From Microbotryum silenes-acaulis (Eukaryota > Basidiomycota > Microbotryomycetes > Microbotryales > Microbotryaceae): DNA of 64,000 bases. Shown here piece after piece: positions 9,585 through 19,801 of the stretch; the stretch's first letter is position 1; the number at the start of each line of letters is the position of its first letter. The notes under the pieces were generated by a model. It had not been told where the DNA came from and made no database searches. It worked only from the letters and a program-made list of their open reading frames with translations. Made by a program: the position numbers and the translations under genes. The stretch spans positions 1,116,001-1,180,000 of the forward strand of contig QPFY01000003.1 in assembly GCA_003665825.1 (NCBI GenBank). The letters are read 5' to 3'.

Positions 9585-12164
9585 TCATCGCAACGGTGAG
9601 TGTAAATCTGCCGGGTTGACGGTGACGAAGAGGGTGTACATACCGAACGCGTTGACGTATCCGCGGATCTCATTCCTCATGTCAAGCATCTGCGCAGTTG
9701 TGCCGTGAAGTTTGTCTCCGAAACTTTGCAATTCCGCCAGAATACGGTTGATATGCTTCTCTGCTTCTGTTGTTGCCTTGTACCTTTTCGTGTCCTTGGA
9801 TTTTTTGATCATTTCGGACACAACATCCATGTCGATTTCGAGCAGTGCTGCTCCGATTCGAGCCACCTTCTCTTTGGGGACCCGAAAAGCGAGTTGGCGA
9901 AACACTTCTCGTCCGCGGCGGAGCATGTTCGAGACGATGAATGGGAAAGACGGGTCGCATCGAAATCGCTGTCGTATAGATTGAGCAAATGTTTGACTTG
10001 CTCGTCCAGAGAAATCTTGAGGTCGCGCTCGACACAGAAACCGACGAGACCAAATGGATCGAGGTGTGGCCACAGCTTTGAGAGCACGAGCTCGTCCGAA
10101 GGTTCCCACAAAGGGGCGTCGCCTGTCGGAATGACATAGGTGGGCTTGTCCTGGTTGAGATAACGGAGAGCTTTTTCAAAGAGCAGCCATGAGTGAATTA
10201 GTTCGTCGGTAGGGGGTGGCGGCACATGTGCGTGTTCGAATACTGGTTCAACAGAGTCGTTATGCGTTGTTGCGCAGCCTTCAAAGAGCGATGATGTTGG
10301 TTCCACTGTCTCTGCGGTCACCACTATTGTTGCTTGGGGGTGATCCGCTATGTATCTCGCTTATATAAATCTGAACGACACTTCAGTCAGTCTTCAATGC
10401 GAGAGCGAATTAGGAATATGAATTGACAACATACCTGAACGACACTTCAGTCAGTCTTCAATACGAGAGCGAATGAAGAGAGAAAGAGACGAAGTGTCGC
10501 CCAAGTGCTAAACAATCTGCTAGATATGCCCCGCCTCCCCAATTAGATGGCGGGCCCAATTAACTGCAGCCAGGGTAAGATGGCGATCCCAGTCGAGTAG
10601 AAACATCCTGCCATTCTTCCATTTAGTCATATCTTCAGAGTCAAGAACAAGCCAACCCTCCAAATCCAATACCGTCCTTCCTTCGTCTTCGAACTCGGAT
10701 CCTAATGTAGAGACTTGTCGTTGACAACCACATTCGCCAAAACTACGTCGAGCACGAGACAGTCTCCATCCGCGATTTGTCGATCCGATACTTGGGGAGC
10801 AACCCAGACGGAAGCCGAAGTCGAAGTGGTTGAAGCTGAAACCGCCGTAGAAGCTGGAGAGGTCGGGTTGAGCGCACCCGCCCGGGCCGGAACTGCGTCG
10901 AACGAGCTGTGCAATCGCCATCGAAGGAGACGGCAGAGTGCGCCGAATTCTTGCTTTCTTTGATCAACCACCTGAGCATCTTTTGGATCCGACTCTGCTT
11001 CACGATCATGGGTTGACACTTGTCCAGCTCCGCAAGATTGGGGCTCCCTCCGCAGAATAAAACGCAAACACTGTCAGCGAGTTCCTCGACTGACATGGGC
11101 AGTACATCGGTGAACGAAGCGGTGTTCTAGCTGAATATGAGGGTGTTTCCGCGCGTAAGTTCTTGTTGAGCTTTCGGGATATCTGAAGCGAGTTAGCTTG
11201 TACACGATCTTGTAGGCTCTGGCGCGCGCAGTGACGACTCGGTGCTCAAGCTGACTCGCGTTGGAGAAGCAATCTCGGACATCAGCGGAGACGTGATCCA
11301 GTGCGCGATAAAATCCGTTGCTCAACGACCGAGGGGGCTTAGTCGGTGGCCCTGTGGTAGGGAACAACCGTTTGAAGCAGTCTGGACAGAGTGAGCACTG
11401 AAGCGTGTTGTTCGTGGGCGAGTACGCGATCTGATCGATTAAATCGCTCGGTCGATGGAGACGTCGGGGATGGATGAGCGCGTCCCGTCAAGCTGAAAAA
11501 TCGTAAGTCGGAGGTCCGTCCGTAGTGTAGAGTTGGTTAATCCCCTCCAAATCCCTGATTCCTCACGCTTGATGTCATCTTCAGGCACCCATCGTACGTT
11601 ATGCCCGAAGACTCTCTCGGAACACACCAGGCAGCAGAAGAGACGGGAACGAGCGTCGGTGAAGTAATCATTCCATTCAGAACGGTTCTCGGTCTTGAAC
11701 TGATCGGATGCTGGCGCAAAATGCGATGTCACTTTACCGGGATCTTCTTGTGCGGGTTCGGGATGCAGCGGTGGACGTCTGTGCAGCGTTTGTTTAGAGT
11801 CAGTCGCTAAGACGTTCTCGCGATTCTTCTGGATTTCCTCGTTCAGTTCAGTTCGAAGCACGTTAACAGGTTTTGATGCGTATGCTCTGTGGTCGGGGAA
11901 GCAATGACGACGTGGCGGAGTCACGGGACTCGCCGCTTGTTGCCTTCTGAAAACATACCCATTTGAACAAGCATTACAGCGCGGATCGCACTGCCAAAGG
12001 AGCGCTTGTAGGAATAGCTCTTTGGCAAGCGGATTCCTCCTGGAATACCCTTCCACGTGGTGCGCCCGACAAAGCTCCTTCAAGAGATCCATGCTAAAGT
12101 TGATGTTGCTGCGCACAAGCTGTCCAAGACTGCATTTGACAACCACATCATCGAGTGCTGACAC
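9585..12164 (-). pseudogene. degenerate Helitron replication protein, N-terminal part only
   Basis: Reading leftwards on the minus strand, broken frames carry pieces of a Helitron Rep/helicase protein. One piece (10743-11096) has VEELADSVCVLFCGG and MLRWLIKESKNSA and resembles the DUF6570 region that precedes the Rep domain in fungal Helitrons. Another (10109-10324) has DPFGLVGFCVERDLKISLDEQVKHLLNLYDSDF. A third (9585-about 10000) has RMLAELQ-like sequence and FGMYTLFVTVNPADLHSPL, matching the Helitron_like_N domain (consensus around TLFVTLNPADLHNP). Frames switch several times, and stops follow right after the NPAD motif. Neither the Rep HUH catalytic part nor a PIF1 helicase follows. A Cys-containing ORF at 11439-12164 may be its N-terminus but I cannot name it. 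I regard this as a dead fragment. Confidence 0.65.
10371..10474 (+). repeat. two direct copies of a 40-bp unit, period 64
   Basis: A 40-bp word beginning CTGAACGACACTTCAGTCAG occurs at 10371-10410 and again at 10435-10474 with a single G/A difference. The 24 bases between the copies are AT-rich. It lies inside the decayed Helitron region, between its two best protein matches, and interrupts any continuous frame there. Confidence 0.8.
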
Positions 12165-12601
12165 TGGACTGTTGCGTAGGAGCGGACCGGAGTAGATAGA
12201 TATACTGTGCTTGATCGGTGCGGCGAAAGGATCGCCGGCTGTCGCTAGTGGTCGACGCGAGGCTTAACACGTTGTCGAGATTCGAGCGTTGTGGGGTGAC
12301 CTCGATGGTGCGGAGGTGTACAAGATCAGACAGCAGTGACATGACGGCGATTGTGTGATAACGTGTCTTAGATATGCGAAGAAACTCGGTCCAAGTTAGA
12401 CCAAGGCAGTACAGAGACGGAAAGGAGAGGCCCGGGCGGTGGCAACTTGCCAGCGGAGGCTGAGCCTGGGCAGCCTGAGTGCGCTCTGGCGCGGGGACTC
12501 GGGGAGGCTGACGACGGCCAAGCTGTGTGGTGAGTGTGCGCCGACTCGGCAGGTTAGCAATCGGGCTGGTGGCCACTGGCCAACGAGAATTAATGATCGG
12601 G

Positions 12602-12745
12602 GCGCTTAGGCGGGGTCCTCCTATCCGGGGGAGCATTGTTCAAATCGATCGGCGCTGAAATCGGGCTCCCCTATTGCGCTCTAGGCAGGGTCCTCCTATG
12701 TGGGGGAGCATTGTTCGAACCGATGGGCGCTGCAATGGGGCTCTC
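12602..12745 (+). repeat. imperfect tandem repeat, period about 74 bp
   Basis: The segment starting GCGCTTAGGCGGGGTCCTCC (12602) recurs at 12676 as GCGCTCTAGGCAGGGTCCTC. Both continue through GGGGGAGCATTGTTC and GGCGCTG to a CTCCTATT-type end; the copies differ at a few bases. A third copy may start at about 12750 but decays. No coding role is apparent. Confidence 0.7.
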
Positions 12746-12904
12746 CTATTGGGGCTTCAACAGCCACGCGCGTGCGGGGTATTTTGGCCATTTCGTCCAA
12801 TAAAATCTCAGAATAGCATCATTTTCGAGGCTGGGACCCCCCCCCCCCCCCCCATTTTTCGAAACGAAACCTTCAGCTCTAACGAGCTTCAGGGATTGGG
12901 CTCT

Positions 12905-13032
12905 GACCCTTATCTATCTCCCATCTTAGTCAGATATCTTAGATAGATGCCTAGATATCTAATATATATCTAAGTGGGCTAAGATGAGATATAAATAGAT
13001 ATCTTAGGAGATAAGATGCCAGATATATCTTC
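12905..13032. repeat. internal AGATATCT/TATCTA-rich array
   Basis: About 128 bases dominated by TATCTA, AGATATCT and ATATATC words, many self-complementary. Similar sequence is found at the right end of the island (about 13830-13955) and, shorter, at the left end (8771-8811). This internal array may mark the end of a second, nested copy of the same element family. A C17 run lies just before it at 12837-12853. Confidence 0.6.
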
Positions 13033-13948
13033 GCTTGGAAGCGGTCGAGTGGAACTCGTAGAAGCCTGTTGGGTGGCCAGTACCACATTTTATGTATCGC
13101 AAAAATGGGATGAACTGGCAAAGCTGGCTTTCTACTTTTTTGTGATCGCCTTGTATTGATAAGTGCTGGGAAGACGAATTATTGCTTGGTCAAGCGGGAG
13201 AATGCATTGAGGCCGACCGTTGTGCTAATCAGTGTCGTCAGAGTCGTCCGAAATCTCCAACCCCGCTGGGAACGACTGCAATGACGTCTTTGACTTTTAC
13301 CTTCTCAGCTGAACTAGCGAGCTTGCCAGCGATCGTTTGCAGAGCCTCCTCTCAGTCGAAAGTAATAAGTCTGTGCCTCTTCGTTGGTGGCGAATTTCGT
13401 ACTCGCAAGCTCCTCCTCAGCCGTGGGGAGGTCCGACTCCATGCTGCTTTAGCAAAATACTATCGATTATAGTCGTTCGGCGAGGTGTGAGAGTGCGAGT
13501 GTGCGAGTGTGCGACGAAAGAAGAGAGAACGGCGCGGGTAGATTGCGAAGTTCCCAAAATGTCGCGATTGCACCTCCTTTCTTTGTGCGATTAATTGATG
13601 ATGCACCCTCTGGCAGCAAAAACGTCTGAAGGGGTGCCAAATTGGCCCGTCGGCAAGCCGTGCCGCCTCACCCGCGGTCAGCAGTTGGGCCAAGCCAGGC
13701 GGCACAAACATGGGGGATTGGGCCGATTACAATTGGAAATTTGATGACCTCGCTAGGGAGCACGAACCTCCTTAGTGGAAACTACAACTTCCAGCGCAAC
13801 AGGAGTCTGTACCAGACAAAAAAACCAAGATATCCAAATATATATCTCAGGAAACCCCCGGGGGCTTATCTATCTATCTAAGATATTTGGCCCCTAGATA
13901 AGATGACATCTATATCTAAGGGAGATCTGCTAAGATAGATATCTAGAC

Positions 13949-13966
13949 ATCTAATGAGGAACCCTG
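13949..13966 (-). repeat. right terminal inverted repeat
   Basis: Reads ATCTAATGAGGAACCCTG on the plus strand, the inverted partner of 8760-8777. It is directly followed by TATCGGGGC, which also occurs beside the left end. Confidence 0.8.
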
Positions 13967-13975
13967 TATCGGGGC

Positions 13976-15225
13976 AAACCTTCCGCGAGAGAATTGGAGA
14001 ATCGTCACTCGGGGCACGTCTTAGCCGAACATCGTCGAGATCGAGATCAGGGTCAGGATCAGGACTCGGATCAGACTCAGATCAGAGCGTGCCGATCGGG
14101 GAGGCACCTCAAGCACGGTCCCTGTATTTGATCGAGATCCAGGGTCGTATCTTCACTTGATCGATCGAACAGGGTAAGCGCTCCGAGCGAGACCTTCGAC
14201 CGCGAAGTCCGTCTCGATCCAGACGCGGACTTGGCAGGGCGACGCGCTGGCGACTAACATTTCCGCACTACTTGCTAGTGCTTCAACACCGATAAGACAG
14301 TTATCCTTTCTCGGGTGAGACAATTGTGATCCCCGTAGATGACATCATTCGTCGATCGTTAAAGTCCATACCTCCGTGAGCCAGCGGGCACCCACGGGCG
14401 TCCACCGCCGTCCCAATCCCGCCACTCCCCAAATCCTGAAAAGCACTGGCATGGCGGGTAAGTAGCTGTTGAGGACGGTTGACGACACCTCCAAGCCTTT
14501 CATTCGCCCCAGAGCTATGGCGTTTCAGTGCTGCATGTCTTGTCCATGCAGACGCTCTACGACGGAGCAGCGATTCATGCGGTCTGGCAAGCCTTTTCCG
14601 GCTGTGTCACGGGTAGTCGATCGGGGGTGGCGCCCCTGTCGCCCCACCGTGGCAGGGGCGCGCATCCCGGATCCGAAGCGCAAGCGGCACGTGCGATCGA
14701 TCTTAGCGAGAGCAATTTCAGGCCGGCTATTCAAGTGCGCCTAATCTCAGTCCTTTCTCGCCAGCCCTCTGTTTATTCAGACGATTCCCGCCCTCTACCG
14801 ATCGTGTCGGCTGTTCGACATCACGGTCCCGAAGACGGGCAGGCAGTCTGAGAGCAGTCAATTATTATCCACGTCGTCGACTCGACCGGGACCAGAATTG
14901 CGGGCCCGTGAGAGTCCAAACATCTGTCCATCAACCGGATCACATGATCAATTTGAGCCCTCCAGAGTCCACAGGACCCGGCAAAATTCGGGATCGTGAT
15001 CGACTCCACGCTTGAGGTTCGGAAATCCTGAGCGTTGGGTCGAACGGGCCTCGTCCAAGTGTTGGGCTGGTACCTGCTCGCATAACGATATACTCCCGAA
15101 AGAAAGTTAATCAATTTCAAATACTTTCGATTACCTAAAGTGGACGTCCCCTGAACTCCAGTTGCTCATTTTCCCTTCTTCCTCCACTTGCAACCTGCGA
15201 AACATCCTCTTCGAAATTCGTGAAG
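13976..15225. other. intergenic region between repeat island and MOD5 tandem pair
   Basis: About 1.25 kb without a gene I can support. Short frames occur on both strands but have no recognisable motif. The only structure seen is a GATCAG/GGATCAG-type simple repeat at about 14038-14080. The last part should carry the promoter of the first MOD5-like copy. Confidence 0.4.
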
Positions 15226-16871
15226 ATGTTCCACGCACAAAAAGTATTCGCCCAAGCCTCTCGTCGACTTCTTCACACCCAGGTCGGACAGGATCCACTG
15301 CCTCGCATCGTAGGAGTCGTCGGCACCACTGGTGTGGGCAAGACCAAGCTTGGGGTCGAGCTTGCGAGGGCTGTGCCCTCCCTGGCTCCGCACCCTGATC
15401 CTGGACGTTCCGCCCCTGACTCGCGGCTGGCCCCCATTGCGGAGGTTATCAATTCCGACTCGATGCAATTCTACAAAGGCTTCGACATCATGACGAACAA
15501 GACGACTCCTCGAGAAATGCAAGGCGTTAAGCACCACCTTTTCAACATTCTCGAACCCGACCAGAGTTATTCGGTCCAAGATTTCGAATCAGACGCGCTT
15601 AGATTGGTGAATCAAAACTGAATGTGCCTCAAAATCTTAGTAACGGTCTCACTGATTCAATGTCTCACCACGAGCTTAGATCCGAGACCTGTGGCAGCGG
15701 TCGGCCGTCCCCATTTTCGTGGGGGGATCCGACTACTTCCTTAGACATCTGATTTTCGGCCACGGATCCACTGGCAAGCCGGCGTCTTCGTGGGGCAGCA
15801 TGGGGCAGCGTCAGGAGCAGGCGTCGAGGCAAGTCGAACCGAAGGAAGCTAACCCATCCGGTGCACACCGGTCACCTCCCTAGTGCTCGAGCTTACATCA
15901 TGTGCAAACGTGATGTTTTGATTCCACAGATACACTACCCTCATTTTCTGGCCTTACGCGGAGACCAGCGTGCTAAACAAGAACCTGGACGACCGCGTCG
16001 ACAAGATGGTCGAGGTTAGTCGAGTCTCACTAAGCGATGACAGGGGCCATGGCGACCACAGCAAGTGGTCAGCTGACTGACACCGGCCATATGTTCTCAC
16101 GGCTTCACGGCTCCTTATATGTCATAGCTTGGCCTTCTGGAGGAGGTTGAGCAGATGTGGGCCTTGCAAGGCCGAAACCTCGAGACCGCCGATTGGTCGA
16201 AAGGGGTCTTTCAGTCGATCGGTTCGCCGCATCTCACTCGTGACCCGTGATTACTCTAGATTGGTAGTGAGCTGAAGTTTAAAAAATTCCTTATCAACCA
16301 AATAGGCTACAAGCAGCTGCTTCCATATATCTCAAGTCGCCACGGCTCTTCGATCTTGCCTCAGCTCCTACTGGAAGCCGGCATCGAGCGCACCAAGACC
16401 GCAACCCGTCGGTACGCGCAACTTCAGATCGATCGGCTCAAGAACGCGCTCTTGCCGACGGTCAAGGGGCTTCAAGATCCTGCCCAAGTGACTGTGGTGA
16501 TGCTTGATGCGACGGGTGAGTCTGAGCCCTTGACAAATCCACAGTGCTGCGGGGCCAAGACCATGGTCGTCCTCCACATCCGACATAGGCGGCAGCTACT
16601 GACGGAACCGTGGTCGGATCCCTCTTCCACGTGGCTAGACCTCACCCGGTGGGAGGAAAACGTTCGACAACCGGCTCAAGCATACCTGCGTGGTGAGTTC
16701 TCGTTGGAGCGGACCACACATGCTCGAACTCACGGATCTCTCTCTTTCCGTCCCGAGCCGAGGCTAACGCTTGATCTCTTGTTCTCAGCGTTCCTGGCGA
16801 ACGAGACACTCCCCGATCCGACTTCTCTATCTCCTCTCGCCGAGCGCCATCTTTCTGGGATCCCGTTGCAG
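15226..16871 (+). pseudogene. reduced tRNA isopentenyltransferase copy (MOD5-like, probably inactive)
   Basis: Upstream member of a tandem pair. The start at 15226 (MFHAQKVFAQASRRLL) gives an Arg-rich, mitochondrial-looking N-terminus, then the P-loop GVVGTTGVGKTKLG and NSDSMQFYKGFDIMTNK. Later exons carry RSAVPIFVGGSDYFLRHLIF, TLIFWPYAETSVLNKNLDDR, LGLLEEVEQMWAL and KQLLPYIS, then the RWEENVRQPAQAYLR region. These line up one by one with the intact copy at 17517-19643, and the intron positions appear shared. Two large parts are missing. About 150 residues between HLIF and TLIFWPY, including the DIRKVRRALE tRNA-contact segment, are replaced by an unrelated Gly/Ser/Gln stretch. The C-terminal zinc finger is absent, as the frame stops after HLSGIPLQ. 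It is likely a pseudogene; a shortened functional paralogue cannot be excluded. Confidence 0.75.
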
Positions 16872-17516
16872 TGAGTACACTTTCGCCCAGTCGGTCCCTC
16901 GAGAGCTTTTACTCATGCCAACCGAGATTGGTGAATCGGCCACAGTCAACCTGGAAGGGAGCGCATGGTCGACCCCAGTGCTTCGGTCGCTGACCTGCTT
17001 GCTTTTGATCACGCGGCGCGTAACTTCAAGCAATGATCGCGACTTATGGGTGGAAAGGGTGCGCCGACAACAGTTATTACACAATGTCTTGCCCCGAGCC
17101 ACCAATGTTTGTAGGTCTGCGGACTAAGAGGTGTGTGTGTCTGTGTTTGTTGAGAAGACCTTTCGTACGTGGGTCATTTATTGCGGCTGGATTCCGGCAA
17201 CGAGCTTCATTCAGTTTTCGTTGACGTGACAAGCAAGGGGGCAAAAGTGTAGGGAGAGAAGCACTAAGCAAGCGATTATATAGACGTTGAGCCTGTCTGG
17301 CCGGCATCTGGTCCATTCACTTTCAGTGCCAGGGGAGCGACTCAGCAAATATGATTTTCAGAGCCGGGATCAACCTGCGCACACGACGGTGATCCGTCGA
17401 AGCCGCCTCTACTTGGATCCTTGCCCAGCTCCACCGTGTGGTCCTCACTCCAACGCCACCAACGATGCGGTGAATCACGCTTTCACGACTTTCATGCACT
17501 GGAACTCGCACACCGC
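16872..17516. other. spacer between the two MOD5 copies
   Basis: About 645 bases with no gene I can support and no zinc-finger motif that could complete the first copy. It should contain the promoter of the intact copy. An ATATAG-like sequence occurs at about 17277-17282. Confidence 0.4.
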
Positions 17517-19643
17517 ATGATCTCTGAAGTAGCTCGATCCGGAACTCTGCAGCTCAGATCACGTGCTTCGTCCGTCGCCTCGCAGCGCGTCCGGCAGACC
17601 GTTCTGCGCACGATGAGCACGCTGCCTGTACAGCGCCCCCATGTCGTCGCCGTCGTAGGAACAACAGGTGTAGGCAAGACCAAGCTCGGAGTCGAACTGG
17701 CTCAAGCTGTCGCGTCCATGGCTCTTTCGTCGTCGTCTAACTCGGGAGCTGAAGTGATCAACTCGGACTCGATGCAAGTGTACAAAGGGCTTGATCTCAT
17801 CACCAACAAAGCAACCGTTGAGGAGATGCAAGGTATCAAGCATCATTTGATGGCCTTTCTCGAACCGGGTCAGGAATATAGCATCAATGAATTCCAGGCG
17901 GATGCGCTTCGTTTGGTCGGTCCCTTCCGTCGATACAGACGTTGGAAGGATGACACTGACCTATACAGCGGAGGGATTCGCACAGATCGATGATATGCGA
18001 AATCGGGATACACTACCAATCATTGTTGGAGGCACCACGTATTACCTCCAGCACCTTGTCTTCCCGAACCAGCTCGTTTCGGATACCCCGGCCATTTCAG
18101 TCCCAAGGACGACTCCCACCGAACCCCTACCTATCTCAGCAACGCACCACTTCCCTCCCAAACTAGTCGAACATATCCATGCGTTGCCACACGAACTACT
18201 GCAGTTATTCCTCGCCCTCCCATGCCTACCACAAACCTCGACCCCGGATTCGTTCCCTCCGAATTTCCCTCTTGGGCTCGTCCCCGAACCTTATCGATCC
18301 CCATCGGACTTTGCTCCAGCTCTCTACGACCTCTTGGACCGCCTCGATCCGCGTAGTGCAGAACGATGGCATTGGAGGGATATTCGAAAAGTCCGGCGAG
18401 CGCTCGAGATTGTTTGGGAGGGAAGGCAATGGGATGATGTCATGCAGGAACAGAATCAAAAGGGACGAGGACAGGCAAGGTCAGGGATTGCTCTCAAAAC
18501 GCAATCAGGAAATCTACCAAGGAATGAGAGCTGATACACTTGTTTTCCTTGGGACTAGGTTCCCAACTTTGATCTTTTGGCCTTATGCTGAACCCGAGTT
18601 GCTTTCGAAACGACTGGACGAGCGGGTCGATCGCATGCTTCAAGTGAGGCAACGCTCCACTCACTCAGACAATGTACGTGTACTAATACAGTCGTTCGGT
18701 ACAGATGGGTCTCTTGGAAGAGATCGAGCAACTGTGGGCTCTTGCACACCGGAAAGGAGGTGAGGGTTCCGACGAAACCGATTACTCTAAAGGGGTCTAT
18801 CAAGCAATCGGTGAGCAGCCGAGCTGTACCGGCGCCGAGCCAGGCTCAGCGCCGTGCAGAATCTGAACCATCTCGCTCTCCACAGGCTATAAAGAATTCT
18901 CGCCCTACCTCGCCTCCAAGAATAACTCTTCCATCGATTCAAGATCCCTCTTCGATGCAGCTGTAGAAAGGATGAAGATCTCGACGCGCCAATATGCGAA
19001 GAAACAAGTCAAATGGATCAAAAGCAAGTTGTTGCCCGCGATCAAGGAGTTGGAGACCCAGGATGCGGTGACGATCGTTTTGCTTGATGTGACAGGTGAG
19101 ATTCAGTGGTGGCAAAGACTTTGGCGACCGTGCCGCGGCGCTGATTCGTGATAGGTGAACAGATTTGGAGAAATGGGAGGAAAACGTTCATAAACCTGCC
19201 ATCGAGTATCTACGAGGTCAGTAGAAATGAGAAATATGTTCTAATCTCGATCACCATCTGATCTTGTGCTATTGAAATTGTACAGCTTTCCTCAATGGCG
19301 AACCCCTCACCGACCCGGCCCTACTATCTCCCGTCGCTCAAGAACATCTCTCCGTCAGCGATACAGGGTCAGTACACCTCCTCTAACAAGCCACTACCCA
19401 TAATCACGTCCTCTGATGATCCCTGATTCTTCCAACAGCTCCCCCGCCCGTCCAAAACGAGCTTGCCCGATATGCACCGACGATCCCTCTCGCCCTTTCC
19501 TCGTTGAGTACCATCTCTGGGATTCTCACCCTCGCACCAAAACGCACAGACGACGATTGCGGGAAGTCGGAACACGTGGTCGAAGACCGCCTCAGCGGGA
19601 AGAGCGGGAAGAACGGGAAGAACGTAAAAAAGGAAGGGAGTGA
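17517..19643 (+). CDS. MOD5: tRNA dimethylallyltransferase (isopentenyltransferase), intact copy
   Basis: Transfers a dimethylallyl group to N6 of A37 in tRNAs that read codons starting with U. Exon 1 is 17517-17919 and exon 2 starts at 17969; about seven introns follow. Features in order: P-loop AVVGTTGVGKTKLG, then NSDSMQVYKGLDLITNK, EMQGIKHHL, LPIIVGGTTYYLQHLVF, DIRKVRRALEIVWEGR, TLIFWPYAEPELLSKRLDER and DYSKGVYQAIGYKEFSPYL. The protein ends in a C2H2-like finger (RACPICTDD, then EYHLWDSHPRTKTHRRRL) typical of eukaryotic Mod5/TRIT1. The protein tail is Arg/Glu-rich. Two in-frame ATGs, at 17517 and 17613, bracket 32 Arg/Ser-rich residues with only one acidic residue. In yeast Mod5, alternative starts give mitochondrial and cytosolic/nuclear forms, and the same use is plausible here. 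Confidence 0.92.
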
Positions 19644-19801
19644 TATTATGCGGTACACGATTGCAATCAGACGCAGCGCTACAGACAGAGAAGAAGCATC
19701 TGGTATTGAAAGGAGATGAGACGAGACGCCGACGAGCGGCGCGTCGGATAGTTGAAGAACCCAAAAAAATAAATGCACGACGTCTACTATGCTAACCCAA
19801 G

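Larger units (their letters stand above)
8750..13975. mobile_element. 5.2-kb element with terminal inverted repeats and 9-bp target duplication
   Basis: The ends are 18-bp inverted repeats (8760-8777 and 13949-13966) with one mismatch, beginning CAGGGTTCC. Outside them lies the same 9-bp word TATCGGGGC (8750-8758 and 13967-13975); at the left one extra C (8759) separates it from the inverted repeat. An inverted-repeat end plus an 8-10 bp duplication is the mark of a cut-and-paste DNA transposon (hAT duplicates 8 bp, Mutator-like 9-10 bp), so the superfamily stays open. Just inside each end are AGATATCT/TATCTA-rich stretches. I found no transposase reading frame. The only recognisable protein remains inside belong to a Helitron. 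It is best described as a non-autonomous or decayed element that has taken in, or been invaded by, other repeats. Confidence 0.75.

Noticed and set aside
8750..13975. Calling the island a complete hAT or Mutator-like transposon
   Set aside because: The end structure fits a cut-and-paste element, but I found no transposase domain, and an 8-bp versus 9-10-bp duplication cannot be decided with the extra C at the left end.
14038..14080. GATCAG-type simple repeat as a regulatory array
   Set aside because: Short, imperfect and far from a gene start; best explained as ordinary simple sequence.
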